Positions 1 to 7,552 of a stretch of DNA of 54,053 nt are shown piece after piece. The stretch lies in contig JASHNS010000009.1 in the NCBI GenBank assembly GCA_030041515.1, positions 1 through 54,053 of the forward strand, in the 5' to 3' direction. A program made the position numbers and the translations under genes. The number at the start of each line of letters is the position of its first letter. The first letter of the stretch is position 1. This DNA comes from Acidobacteriaceae bacterium (GTDB lineage Bacteria > Acidobacteriota > Terriglobia > Terriglobales > Acidobacteriaceae). The notes under the pieces were generated by a model. That model saw only the letters and a program-made list of their open reading frames with translations. It did no database searches and had not been told where the DNA came from.

Positions 1-75
1 GCGGAGACGCAGCAGGCGGCGCTGAGCCAGGTGATTGCCAAACTGGGGCAGCAGAGCCTGTTCAATGATTTGTGA
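1..75 (+). CDS. C-terminal end of an unidentified protein (5' truncated by window edge)
   Basis: Reading from base 1 gives 24 residues and a TGA stop at 73-75, ending ...QSLFNDL. The residues are polar and helix-prone (AETQQAALSQVIAKLGQQ). Too little is visible to name a family. The open frame up to the window edge and the codon use, similar to neighbouring genes, support a real coding end, but the rest lies outside the window. Confidence 0.5.
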   Translation, partial: AETQQAALSQVIAKLGQQSLFNDL

Positions 76-87
76 GGAATGCAGGGT

Positions 88-101
88 TTACGGGATACGG
101 T
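88..101 (+). repeat. 14-base dispersed intergenic repeat, copy 1
   Basis: TTACGGGATACGGT begins 12 bases after the stop of the truncated first gene. The identical 14-mer occurs at 23859-23872, also just after a stop codon. Two exact intergenic copies in 54 kb are unlikely by chance. It may be a small dispersed repeat of the GGGATA/GGGTA type; its function is unknown. Confidence 0.5.
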
Positions 102-355
102 CTGCAGGTTAGGGCGGGGCGCAACGAGATCGGTCGATACTGAAATCTCGTCCTGGTCTGGAACGAGACCGCCCTGGAGGTGTCCACTGAAGCCGTGCGG
201 CTCAGATCCCCCGGCGTCGAGAAGGTCGACCGAGCTGTCGGGACGGGCGAGAAAACCAGCGACGCTGAGCCGGCAAAGAGGTGGCAGGGCGAAGAGCCTG
301 CAGGAGTGCGAAAAGGGATGGAGAGAATTGTGGGGGCGGTCTTCGACCGGGAGTC

Positions 356-1210
356 TCAATCCTGCTTCGCGAGGGGAGCGTTGTGCGAGGTTGCGGCTGC
401 AGCGTGGCCCGGGCCGGCGGAATGCGCGAGATGCCAGGACCGTCTTCCGGTCTGGTACAAAAAGACCGCAGCGAAGACCAGAAAGATAAGGCCGACATTC
501 ATGATTCGGCCCTCGTGCAGGCGGCGCGCGATCCACCAGGCACTGGCGATGAAGACCGAGCATAGAAATCCGCTGGCCATGACCGCCCAGGGAATCCTGC
601 CCCAGGCGATGGAATAAGTGAAAAGCACGACGAAAGCGATGGTCGCGGCCCAGAGCGCGGCGCCGCCGACAAAGCGGCCGAAAGGACCGTGATGCGCTTC
701 GCGGATGCCGAGATCAACCAGCTGCCGGCGAAAGAGGTCGAGGCCATCCAGAGAGGCCGGCACGATGATCGCTCCGTGGCCGAAGCGGCCGCGAATAGCG
801 ATGCCGCCGTTGGGTCGTTCTTCAAAGTCCTCGATAAAGGCCACGGGCAGGAACTGACTGTGGCGCCGCTTGCGCAGGGAAAGGGTCTCGATTTCGGGAG
901 CTTCCAGTTCGCCGGTTTCCACCCCTGTGTAGAGACGGACGCCCTCCGGAGTGATCTCGTAGGCGTTGCGATCGCGTCCGCGGGCGTAGTCCGGATAACT
1001 CCACAGAGCAAATGCGCAGGCGGCAGCGCCCACGGCCGCTTCGGCTGAAAAGTAAAAGGGGACACCCTGGGCAAAGGGAGAGCCGGTGAGGTCCTTCCAC
1101 GCGGCGACGGATGCGATGAGCACCACGATGAAGGCGACACCAAGCAGGAATCTGCGCCTCTTCCGGCGCATTTGCTGGGCGGCCATCGGACGAAGGAAGT
1201 AAAGGCCCAT
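356..1210 (-). CDS. Multi-pass membrane protein of unknown function with a central soluble domain
   Basis: This is a 284-residue protein beginning MGLYFLRPMAAQQ. A basic stretch (RRKRRRF) is followed by a hydrophobic segment (residues about 18-35) and a second one near 55-70. A soluble middle of about 100 residues rich in beta-like sequence follows (about 75-175). Three more membrane segments lie near residues 185-205, 210-230 and 240-258. The arrangement of paired helices around a small beta domain resembles bacterial PH-like membrane proteins, but that is inference and no family motif was recognised. No clear Shine-Dalgarno precedes the chosen ATG; ATGs 8 and 13 codons further in are alternatives. 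It is divergent from the beta-lactamase gene, with which it shares a short intergenic region. Confidence 0.65.
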   Translation of the reverse strand: MGLYFLRPMAAQQMRRKRRRFLLGVAFIVVLIASVAAWKDLTGSPFAQGVPFYFSAEAAVGAAACAFALWSYPDYARGRDRNAYEITPEGVRLYTGVETGELEAPEIETLSLRKRRHSQFLPVAFIEDFEERPNGGIAIRGRFGHGAIIVPASLDGLDLFRRQLVDLGIREAHHGPFGRFVGGAALWAATIAFVVLFTYSIAWGRIPWAVMASGFLCSVFIASAWWIARRLHEGRIMNVGLIFLVFAAVFLYQTGRRSWHLAHSAGPGHAAAATSHNAPLAKQD

Positions 1211-1370
1211 GGGGGGAGTACCCGGAAGTGATAAGGGGAGTGTAGCAGGGTTGAATTCGCCGCTCAGTCCTCCAAACTTTGCGCCGGCGGCGGGACTCCG
1301 CGCCCGCCATGCTTCCCCGTTACAATGCCAGAACAATGCCCGGAGAGCGAACAGGGAGGACTTTCGTCCA

Positions 1371-2537
1371 GTGAAACGCCGCGTCCCAAAACTACTGCCT
1401 CTGTTTTTATTCCTTGGCCTTTCCGGCGTCGGCGCATCGGCCCGGGGAATTTCACCCGCCGTCGTCCGGCGCGATGTGGATGCCGCCATCCATCCGCTGA
1501 TGCGGCAATACGCGATTCCCGGCATGGCCGTCGGCATTTTTGCCGGAGGCAGGCCGTATGTTTTTAATTACGGATGGGCCTCCCTTCACCCGCGACGTCC
1601 GGTCACCGGGACCACGCTCTTCGAAATTGGCTCGGTCACCAAGACATTCACGGCGACGCTCACCTCGTACGCAGAAGTGACAGGCCACTTATCTTTGTCT
1701 GACCCAACCAGCCGCTACCTGCCTTCCCTGCGGGGCACGCCGTTCGGGAAGGTTACGCTCCTGGAACTGGGTACGCACACGCCGGGCGGGCTGCCGCTCC
1801 AGCTGCCGGAGACGGTCCAGACGAACGATGAGCTCCTCGCGTATTTGCATGCGTGGCGTCCCACCTGCGTTCCAGCCACCTGCCGGACGTACAACAACAT
1901 CGGGATCGGGACCCTCGGACTCATCACCGCCAGGAGCATGAGCGGGGCATTCCCGGAGCTGGTGCAGAGCGATCTCCTTCAGCCGCTGGGGATGAGGAGC
2001 ACCTTCCTGATGGTCCCGGCTTCGAGGAAGACCGACTATGCCGAGGGCTATACCCAGGACGGCAAAGCCATCCGGATGACTCCTGGCGAATTATCGGAGG
2101 AGGCGTACGGAATTCGGACCACGGCGGCGGACATGCTTCGTTTCCTTCGGGCGAACATGGATCCGGATCAGCGTGATCCGCTCGGGCGCGCGATTGCGGC
2201 CACGCATACCGGTTACTTCCGGGCCGGAGTTCTCACACAGGACCTGATCTGGGAGCAGTATTCCTGGCCTGTTTCACTGCCAACCCTGGTTCAGGGGAAT
2301 TCTGCGGCGATGGTCTTCAATCCAGTGCCGGCCAAAGCCATCACGCCTCCGGAAAAGCCTTCGAGCGGGGTCTGGCTGAACAAGACCGGCTCAACGAATG
2401 GTTTCGGAGCGTATGCCGCTGTGCTTCCCTCGCGGGGTCTGGCGATCGTGATCCTCGCGAACAAAAGCTATCCGCTCGATGCGCGGGTGACGGCGGCATA
2501 TCGCATCCTGACGAGCCTTTCTCGGCAGATGGATTAG
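1371..2537 (+). CDS. Class C (AmpC-type) beta-lactamase, secreted
   Basis: A 388-residue serine hydrolase of the class C beta-lactamase/DD-peptidase fold, expected in the periplasm, where it would hydrolyse beta-lactams. The three active-site motifs are visible: S88-V-T-K91, Y174-N-N and K338-T-G. Their spacing (86 and 164 residues) is close to that of classical AmpC (64, 150, 315). The stretch after SVTK (LSDPTSRYLPSL...GTHTPGGLPLQLPE) also follows AmpC rather than generic class C-like esterases. The GTG start at 1371 was chosen because AGGGAGGA lies 10 bases upstream, and the residues after it form a signal peptide (KRRVPKLLPLFLFLGLSGVGASA). Two cysteines, C166 and C171, immediately precede the active-site Tyr, which is unusual. 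No ampR-like regulator is adjacent. TACAAT at 1321-1326 could be a -10 element. Confidence 0.88.
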   Translation: MKRRVPKLLPLFLFLGLSGVGASARGISPAVVRRDVDAAIHPLMRQYAIPGMAVGIFAGGRPYVFNYGWASLHPRRPVTGTTLFEIGSVTKTFTATLTSYAEVTGHLSLSDPTSRYLPSLRGTPFGKVTLLELGTHTPGGLPLQLPETVQTNDELLAYLHAWRPTCVPATCRTYNNIGIGTLGLITARSMSGAFPELVQSDLLQPLGMRSTFLMVPASRKTDYAEGYTQDGKAIRMTPGELSEEAYGIRTTAADMLRFLRANMDPDQRDPLGRAIAATHTGYFRAGVLTQDLIWEQYSWPVSLPTLVQGNSAAMVFNPVPAKAITPPEKPSSGVWLNKTGSTNGFGAYAAVLPSRGLAIVILANKSYPLDARVTAAYRILTSLSRQMD

Positions 2538-2620
2538 CGGGATGGAGCAGCCGTTCGCGGCGGGGAAAATATTTTTAAAGGGGTAGGAATGCCGCATCGC
2601 ATTGATGTAACGAGGGTTCG

Positions 2621-2647
2621 AGGGTAATACCCTGCGGGTATTACCCT
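2621..2647. repeat. Perfect 12-bp palindromic hairpin
   Basis: AGGGTAATACCC pairs exactly with GGGTATTACCCT across a three-base loop (TGC). It lies 84 bases after the beta-lactamase stop and has no T-tract on either strand. It could stabilise or end that transcript, or be a protein-binding palindrome. Confidence 0.55.
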
Positions 2648-2759
2648 GCCGGTGTTTCTTCGCCGTCGATCCGCAGTTCCCGCGATGGGGTAACCGACAG
2701 CCGCCAGATTGAGAAAGAGCGTCGAAGCTGAGCCCCTGAGGGCCGCGCCGTTAAAAGGA

Positions 2760-2794
2760 AAAGCTCTGTCGGCGCGTGAGGCGGACAGAGCTTT
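2760..2794. repeat. 11-bp hairpin in gene-free region
   Basis: AAAGCTCTGTC (2760-2770) pairs perfectly with GACAGAGCTTT (2784-2794) around a 13-base GC-rich loop. The plus strand continues CTATTT, only weakly T-rich. It is either a terminator-like structure or part of a structured RNA. Confidence 0.5.
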
Positions 2795-3148
2795 CTATTT
2801 CCAAAGTAGGCTGCGCGAAGAATCGGAGCAAGGAAAATCGGCGGAGCGGGCGGTACGGAGGTCATGCGCAAGCTGCTGCCGGCTGGCTTCGAGCGCCCAG
2901 CGATCAGTTGTTACCAGCCGACATGAGTTGGCCGGGTCCTTTCGCTGCCTTGCTTTCACCGGATAACCGATGCGTTAACCGTACGGTGGAATGATTACCA
3001 TGCTGGTATGGTACGAAGTTTACTCTTTCGGCATACTGTAAATCATTTCACTAACCCGCGTGGATTCAGGCGAGTTTACCACTCATGCACGATATGACCG
3101 TGAAGACTCGGCGGGCGGTATGACGATAAGTGCTCCATAACAGGGTGA

Positions 3149-3187
3149 GCCCACCCGATCCGCATGAAGCTGCGGATCGGGGTGGGC
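3149..3187 (-). terminator. Large hairpin just downstream of the S9 peptidase gene
   Basis: GCCCACCCGATCCGCA (3149-3164) pairs with 3171-3187 over 16 bp with one bulged G and a six-base loop. It starts 14 bases beyond the minus-strand stop codon at 3201. No U-tract follows, so it may act as a 3' stabiliser or a factor-assisted terminator rather than a classical intrinsic one. Confidence 0.6.
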
Positions 3188-3200
3188 CACCTAAGCAGGC

Positions 3201-5315
3201 CTATGGTTTGACTGCCGGCCTGGCCGGTGGCCTGGGGGCCTCGGATGCCGGTGTCACGTCCTTCTTGCCGAGGACCCAGCTGTCGTACCAGGCGAACCAG
3301 CGCTCGTAGCGGTCGAGGATGAAGCTGGGTCGCGTGAATCCGTGGAACTGGTTGGGGTAGACGATCAACTCGGTGGGGACGTTCAGCGTCTTCAACGCTT
3401 CGTACATCTGCTTGCCGCCGACGAGAGGAACGTTCATGTCCGACGTGCCGCCCATGTACAGCGTGGGCGTGTGGATGTCGTACGCCTTGAAGAACGGATA
3501 GCCCAGCTTGATGTACTGCTGGGTATTCTGCCAGGGCGGACCGATTTCGTTGTTGTACTGGAGGATGTACTCGTCGACGCCGTAGAGGGCGAAGGGGTCG
3601 CCGGTGCCCGCGCCGCTGGAGGCGGCCTTGAAGCGGTTGGAGCTGGCGATCATGTAATCCGTGAGCATGCCGCCGTAACTCCAGCCGCCGACGCCCATAC
3701 GGTTGGGATCGACGTAGCCGTCTTTGATGACCTGATCGACGGAAGCGAGCAGGTCCTGGATTTCGAGATGGCCCCAGTCGTCCGCGATGGCCTGCTGGAA
3801 GGCCGCGCCGCGGCCGGAGCTTCCGCGGTAGTTGACGTTGAGGACCGCGTAGCCGTGGCCGGCGAACATCTGGTTGGTCATGGTGAATTCATGACCGTCC
3901 TGGCCGTTGGGGCCGCCGTGGATGAAGAGGATCATGGGGGACTTTGTTCCGGCGACGACTCCGGGGGGCAGGGTGAGGAGGCCGTGGACGATGGTGCCGT
4001 CCTGGCTGGTAGCGGAGATGTCGCGGACCTGCCCAAGCTGGAGCTGGGCCATCAGCGCATCGTTGTGGTGGGTGAGCTTGCGCAGAGTGCCGTGATCGAG
4101 GGCGTAGATCTCGTTGGGATCGGAGTTGGTGGTCCAGGTCAGGGCGGTGTGGCCGGCGTGCTCGCTGATCTGGTAGGAGACTCCGGGCGCCGCGACCTCG
4201 CGATGGACGTCGCCGGTGGCGACGTCGACGATGGCTGGGTACTGGTTGCGGTCGTCTTCCACGAGGACCTGGATGGATTTGCCATCGGCGGACCAGATTG
4301 GATTGGAGACGGAGCGGTCGAGCTTTGTGGTGACCATGCGCGGGCGGGCGCTGCCATCGGCGGGGACTACGCCGAGCGTGTCCAGGCTGTACTGCCAGAG
4401 CTTGAGCTGCGCGCCGCGGAGGAAGGCGATCATTTTGGAATCGGGAGACCAGGCGAGGCGGCCTTCGTCGATGCCGGGATAGTGCGTGAGCTGGCGGGGC
4501 GTGGAGCTGGGCTGTGCGTTGACGACGAAGACGTCGGTGTTGATGCTGCGGTCGGGATCGTGATCGTGATTGCTGATGAAGGCGATCTGCGACCCGTCAG
4601 GGGACCAGACGGGATCGGTCTCGTCGAATTTGGCGTCGCTGTTGGTGAGCTTGTCGAGCTTGTGGGTGGCGATGTCGTAGAGGAAGAGGTGGGTGTGCTG
4701 GTTGTCGCGCAGGTAGCCCTCGACGTCCTGCTCAAAAAGGTAGCGGTCGATGACGATAGGCTGCGGTTTGGGTTTTTCGCCGGGTTTGGGCTCGGGGTTT
4801 TCGTCGGGGACGATGGCGAGGACGAGCCTGGCCGAATCGGGGGACCAGGCATAGCCGCGGATATGCCCCTTGACGTCGGTCAACTGATGAGCTTCGCCGC
4901 CGCGACGGTCCATGATCCAGACCTGCTCGCCTTTGGCGGGGCCGGGACGGCCGGCCATGAAGGACAGGTACTTGCCGTCGGGGCTCCATTCCGGATCGCC
5001 GGCTGAGCCGAGGCCGTTCGGGTCCTCAATGGATTGAAAGCCCCAGGTGAGGCGGATGTCCTGGGAGCCGTCCCAGGAGACCATCCAGAGGTCGGTTGCG
5101 CCTTTGTCGGCTTTGAGGTCGGTTTTGTGGACGGTGTAGGCCACCCATTTGCCGTCAGGGGAGACGACAGGGCTGCCGACGTTCTGGAAACGATAGAGAT
5201 CGCTGAGGGTGATGGGATGCGGCGCAGCGGTTTGCGCCGAAAGCGCGGGCGCTGCCGCGAAGAGGGCAGAGACGCTCAGAGCGGACAGAGCAAGGGAAAG
5301 CCGTACAGGAAGCAT
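3201..5315 (-). CDS. Secreted S9-family prolyl oligopeptidase-type peptidase
   Basis: A 704-residue serine peptidase of the dipeptidyl aminopeptidase/acylaminoacyl-peptidase type. The N-terminus is a signal peptide (MLPVRLSLALSALSVSALFAAAPALSA), indicating export. Residues about 35-440 carry repeated propeller blades with the TolB/WD-like signature (VSPDGKWVAY, WSPDGKYLSF, WSPDGSQIAF, WSPDSKMIAF). The C-terminal alpha/beta hydrolase domain has the nucleophile in GWSYGG (S546), the Asp in GTSDMNVP (D626) and the His in NQFHGF (H658), a complete triad. It would cleave short peptides in the periplasm. The start was chosen for the signal peptide. There is no Shine-Dalgarno; instead TATACT lies five bases upstream of ATG. 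It is divergent from the ECF sigma factor operon. Confidence 0.9.
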   Translation of the reverse strand: MLPVRLSLALSALSVSALFAAAPALSAQTAAPHPITLSDLYRFQNVGSPVVSPDGKWVAYTVHKTDLKADKGATDLWMVSWDGSQDIRLTWGFQSIEDPNGLGSAGDPEWSPDGKYLSFMAGRPGPAKGEQVWIMDRRGGEAHQLTDVKGHIRGYAWSPDSARLVLAIVPDENPEPKPGEKPKPQPIVIDRYLFEQDVEGYLRDNQHTHLFLYDIATHKLDKLTNSDAKFDETDPVWSPDGSQIAFISNHDHDPDRSINTDVFVVNAQPSSTPRQLTHYPGIDEGRLAWSPDSKMIAFLRGAQLKLWQYSLDTLGVVPADGSARPRMVTTKLDRSVSNPIWSADGKSIQVLVEDDRNQYPAIVDVATGDVHREVAAPGVSYQISEHAGHTALTWTTNSDPNEIYALDHGTLRKLTHHNDALMAQLQLGQVRDISATSQDGTIVHGLLTLPPGVVAGTKSPMILFIHGGPNGQDGHEFTMTNQMFAGHGYAVLNVNYRGSSGRGAAFQQAIADDWGHLEIQDLLASVDQVIKDGYVDPNRMGVGGWSYGGMLTDYMIASSNRFKAASSGAGTGDPFALYGVDEYILQYNNEIGPPWQNTQQYIKLGYPFFKAYDIHTPTLYMGGTSDMNVPLVGGKQMYEALKTLNVPTELIVYPNQFHGFTRPSFILDRYERWFAWYDSWVLGKKDVTPASEAPRPPARPAVKP

Positions 5316-5320
5316 GGGGA

Positions 5321-5326
5321 AGTATA
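5321..5326 (-). promoter_or_regulatory. -10-like hexamer directly upstream of the S9 peptidase start
   Basis: On the minus strand TATACT is followed by five bases and then the ATG of the peptidase. If this is the true -10, transcription would begin at or next to the start codon, giving a leaderless message. No convincing -35 was found. Confidence 0.4.
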
Positions 5327-5476
5327 AACGGGCAGCGACAGCAAGGGGGCGGTTCGCTGAAAACCGGCCAGCGCACGGGTGGGTGGGCAGGAATATTTGA
5401 GGGACAGCGAAAATTTCTGCATCATTTGGCTCGCCCGTTTGCGTATAGGGTGAACAGAACGCGATTGAGGACGTGC

Positions 5477-5992
5477 ATGGACGACTCGCCCCAGACTTTC
5501 CGAGCCACGGTGGAGCGACATCAGGCGCGGGTGTTCTCGATCGCGTACCGAATTGTGGGCGAGCGGGGAACGGCGGAAGAAGTGGCGCAGGACGTGTTTC
5601 TGGAACTGCACCGGCGCCTGGGGCGGCTGGAGAGCGAAGAGCATGTGACGGCATGGCTGCGAAGGGTCGCATGCCATCGGGCAACGGACGCGGTGCGGCG
5701 GCGGGCAGCGCGAGCAGATACGGCAGCGGCCGCGTATGAAGACGGGATGGAACTAAGGCCGGCGGCGCCGGAGTTTCTGCCGCTGATGAACCGAGTCGAG
5801 CAACTGCTGCTGACGTTGCCTCCGGCACAGAGGAGCGTGGTCCTGCTGCGGTACCAGGAGGATCTGGATGCGGAAGATATCGCCATTGAGCTGGGCATGC
5901 CGCTGGCAACGGTACGCAGCCATTTGCAGAGGGCTGTGAAGCTGCTGCGGGAGAAGGCTCAAAGGAGCCTGAAGGAGTATTGCCGTGGTTGA
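5477..5992 (+). CDS. ECF-type RNA polymerase sigma factor
   Basis: A 171-residue sigma-70 family factor of the extracytoplasmic-function group. Region 2 spans about residues 8-75 (RHQARVFSIAYRIVGERGTAEEVAQDVFLELHRRL...AWLRRVACHRATDAVRRR). Region 4 spans about 110-165 (LLTLPPAQRSVVLLRYQEDLDAEDIAIELGMPLATVRSHLQRAVKLLR), with the helix-turn-helix in its second half. No region 3 is present, as expected for ECF factors. The ATG at 5477 is preceded by GAGG at six bases; a longer frame starting 51 bases upstream lacks a ribosome binding site. The stop overlaps the start of the next gene by eight bases, so the two are translationally coupled. It probably directs transcription of an envelope-related regulon. 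Confidence 0.93.
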   Translation: MDDSPQTFRATVERHQARVFSIAYRIVGERGTAEEVAQDVFLELHRRLGRLESEEHVTAWLRRVACHRATDAVRRRAARADTAAAAYEDGMELRPAAPEFLPLMNRVEQLLLTLPPAQRSVVLLRYQEDLDAEDIAIELGMPLATVRSHLQRAVKLLREKAQRSLKEYCRG

Positions 5993-6365
5993 GCCGATCA
6001 GGAATTTCGAGGGGGATTTCGAGCGGGAAGTGCGCGAGCAACTGACAGCGCGCGACGCGCCGGAGGGCTTTGCGGACCGAGTGATGGCGCGGGTTGCCGA
6101 GCGGCATGAGGCGCGCCAGCGGCGGCGGTGGTTCCGGCAGCCGGTGTGGGGATGGGCGGCGGCGACGGCGCTGGCAGCGGTGGTGGCGATCGGCGCGGGC
6201 CTGCAGCACCAACGCGATCAACGCCGGCAGGGCGAAGAAGCCAGAGCGCAGGTGATGCTGGCGCTGCGCATTACTGGAACGACGCTGCGCGACGTGGAGC
6301 GAAAGATCAACAACCCGGTGGGCGAGCGAGGGCGCGCCGGGAATCGGGACCAGAAAGAGGACTGA
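5985..6365 (+). CDS. Probable membrane-bound anti-sigma factor partner of the ECF sigma
   Basis: A 126-residue protein with a GTG start at 5985 preceded by AGGAG at seven bases, overlapping the sigma gene by eight bases. The first ~50 residues are charged and cytosolic in character (DFEREVREQLTARDAPEGFADRVMARVAE). One membrane helix follows at about residues 52-73 (PVWGWAAATALAAVVAIGAG), then a short polar tail. No zinc-finger HCC motif of the ZAS type is present. Single-pass topology and tight coupling to an ECF sigma gene are the usual hallmarks of an anti-sigma factor, but no family motif proves it. Confidence 0.7.
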   Translation: MVEPIRNFEGDFEREVREQLTARDAPEGFADRVMARVAERHEARQRRRWFRQPVWGWAAATALAAVVAIGAGLQHQRDQRRQGEEARAQVMLALRITGTTLRDVERKINNPVGERGRAGNRDQKED

Positions 6366-6368
6366 GCC

Positions 6369-6974
6369 ATGAAACGACGGATGATTTTCAGAATCGGAGT
6401 GGGGGCGCTGGCACTGCTGGCGGGACTGGCAGTGCCGGTGCGAGCGCAGACCAACGTGATGCCGTTTCCGGACTCGCTGGCAAAGTCGCTGGCGACGCGG
6501 GCCTCAAACTACACCGAGGTGACGCTGGACCGGAAGATGCTGGACTTCGCGGGCAACTTCATGAACGACAAGGACGACGCAGGAGCGAAAAGGATCATCG
6601 CGAACCTGAAGGGGATTTACGTCCGCACGTACGAGTTCAGCAAGCCGGGCCAGTACACGGATGCGGACCTGGCGCAGATTCGGCGGGCATTCGCAGGGCC
6701 GGACTGGGAGCCGATCGTGAAGTCGCGGGGGAAGGATGAAGACGACGATATTTACATGAAGATGGTCAACGGCCAGATCATGGGGATGATCGTTCTGAAC
6801 GCGGAGCCAAAGGAGCTGGACTTTGTGTATATCGATGGGGCGATCCGGCCGCAGGATCTGAACGCGATCACCGGGAAGTTCGGAGTGCCATCGAATCTGC
6901 CTGGGGCGGGAGCGGTTGCGCCGCCGTCTTCGAATCCGCCGTATCAGAAGCCGAAGAACGGCGGCCAGCCATGA
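6369..6974 (+). CDS. Secreted DUF4252 family protein
   Basis: A 201-residue exported protein. A signal peptide (MKRRMIFRIGVGALALLAGLAVPVRA) is followed by a DUF4252-like region (about residues 35-170; LDFAGNF, KGIYVRTYEFSK, VLNAEPKELDFVYIDG). The C-terminus is Pro/Gly/Asn-rich and low in complexity. DUF4252 has no known biochemical role but is repeatedly found with ECF sigma/anti-sigma genes. The gene starts three bases after the anti-sigma-like gene and its stop overlaps the next start (ATGA), so all four genes appear to be one operon. It could be the periplasmic sensor or an effector of the sigma pathway; this is inference. Confidence 0.8.
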   Translation: MKRRMIFRIGVGALALLAGLAVPVRAQTNVMPFPDSLAKSLATRASNYTEVTLDRKMLDFAGNFMNDKDDAGAKRIIANLKGIYVRTYEFSKPGQYTDADLAQIRRAFAGPDWEPIVKSRGKDEDDDIYMKMVNGQIMGMIVLNAEPKELDFVYIDGAIRPQDLNAITGKFGVPSNLPGAGAVAPPSSNPPYQKPKNGGQP

Positions 6975-7474
6975 AGGCCGCGGCGTGGTGGTTGACGGCC
7001 GCGCTGGCGGCGGTTCCGGTGACGGGATGTGCGGCGTCCGGGCATGACTTCGATGCGGTGGTCTCGGCGGTGGAGACTCGGTATCCGGCGCACGTGGAGC
7101 GTGTACCCATGATGGGTCTGATCAGCTTCTGTGCGCACGTTGTGACCGGCGGCGGTGTGAAGGGGATGCAGGTGGCCGAGTTCGAGAACTTCCGCAACGC
7201 GCCGGATCCGGCGGAACTGGATCGACTGGTGAGCGAAACGCTGGGTTCGGAGTGGCAGCGGTTTGTGACGACGCGGGACCACGATGGCAACGTGTCGCTG
7301 ATCTTCTCGCAGCCGGACGGACAGGCCATGCGGCTGCTGATCGCCGATTACGAGCACGGAGAGCTGGATCTGGTGCGCGTGGAGGTGAACGGAAAGCGGA
7401 TGCAGCGATGGATCCAGAATCCGCAGGGCAGCGCGCGGGAGCACGATTACGGGAGGAACGCGGTGCCGGATTAG
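6971..7474 (+). CDS. Lipoprotein, divergent DUF4252-like paralogue
   Basis: A 167-residue lipoprotein starting at ATG 6971 with a four-base overlap (ATGA) with the previous gene. The signal sequence ends in the lipobox VTGC, predicting lipidation at Cys20 and anchoring in a membrane. The mature part parallels its upstream neighbour (LLIADYEHGELDLVRVEVNG against VLNAEPKELDFVYIDG), so the two probably arose by tandem duplication. The family name rests on that similarity and the shared operon. It probably acts at the envelope in the same ECF sigma system. Confidence 0.75.
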   Translation: MKAAAWWLTAALAAVPVTGCAASGHDFDAVVSAVETRYPAHVERVPMMGLISFCAHVVTGGGVKGMQVAEFENFRNAPDPAELDRLVSETLGSEWQRFVTTRDHDGNVSLIFSQPDGQAMRLLIADYEHGELDLVRVEVNGKRMQRWIQNPQGSAREHDYGRNAVPD

Positions 7475-7499
7475 AGCCGGTTCCGCGGGGCTCCATGGA

Positions 7500-7534
7500 G
7501 GGGCATGGACACCTTCCGAGAAGGTCCCTGCCCC
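7500..7534 (+). terminator. Two-step hairpin between the ECF operon and pyrH
   Basis: GGGGCA (7500-7505) pairs with TGCCCC (7529-7534), and inside it ACCTTC (7511-7516) pairs with GAAGGT (7520-7525). It begins 25 bases after the ECF operon stop and ends 18 bases before the pyrH ATG. It may end the upstream transcript or form the leader of pyrH. There is no T-tract. Confidence 0.4.
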
Positions 7535-7552
7535 ATGCGATACTGTCCTTGC

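Larger units (their letters stand above)
2538..3148. other. Gene-free region with strong inverted repeats
   Basis: About 610 bases with no convincing coding sequence on either strand: the open frames here are short, Arg/Ser-rich and lack ribosome binding sites. It holds two perfect hairpins, at 2621-2647 and 2760-2794, and a weaker one around TACCAT/ATGGTA near 2995-3013. The stretch from about 2990 to 3080 is more AT-rich than its surroundings. It could encode a structured RNA or be the remnant of a lost gene. No known riboswitch, RNase P, SRP or tmRNA signature was recognised. Confidence 0.5.

Noticed and set aside
2611-2650. T-arm-like GGTTCGAGGGT suggesting a tRNA
   Set aside because: No acceptor stem, D-arm or anticodon arm fits around it. 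The sequence belongs to the perfect hairpin at 2621-2647.
3342-5006. Long open frame on the plus strand opposite the S9 peptidase gene
   Set aside because: It is an antisense shadow: Val/Gly/Asp-rich with no family motif, while the minus strand has a full peptidase with catalytic triad.
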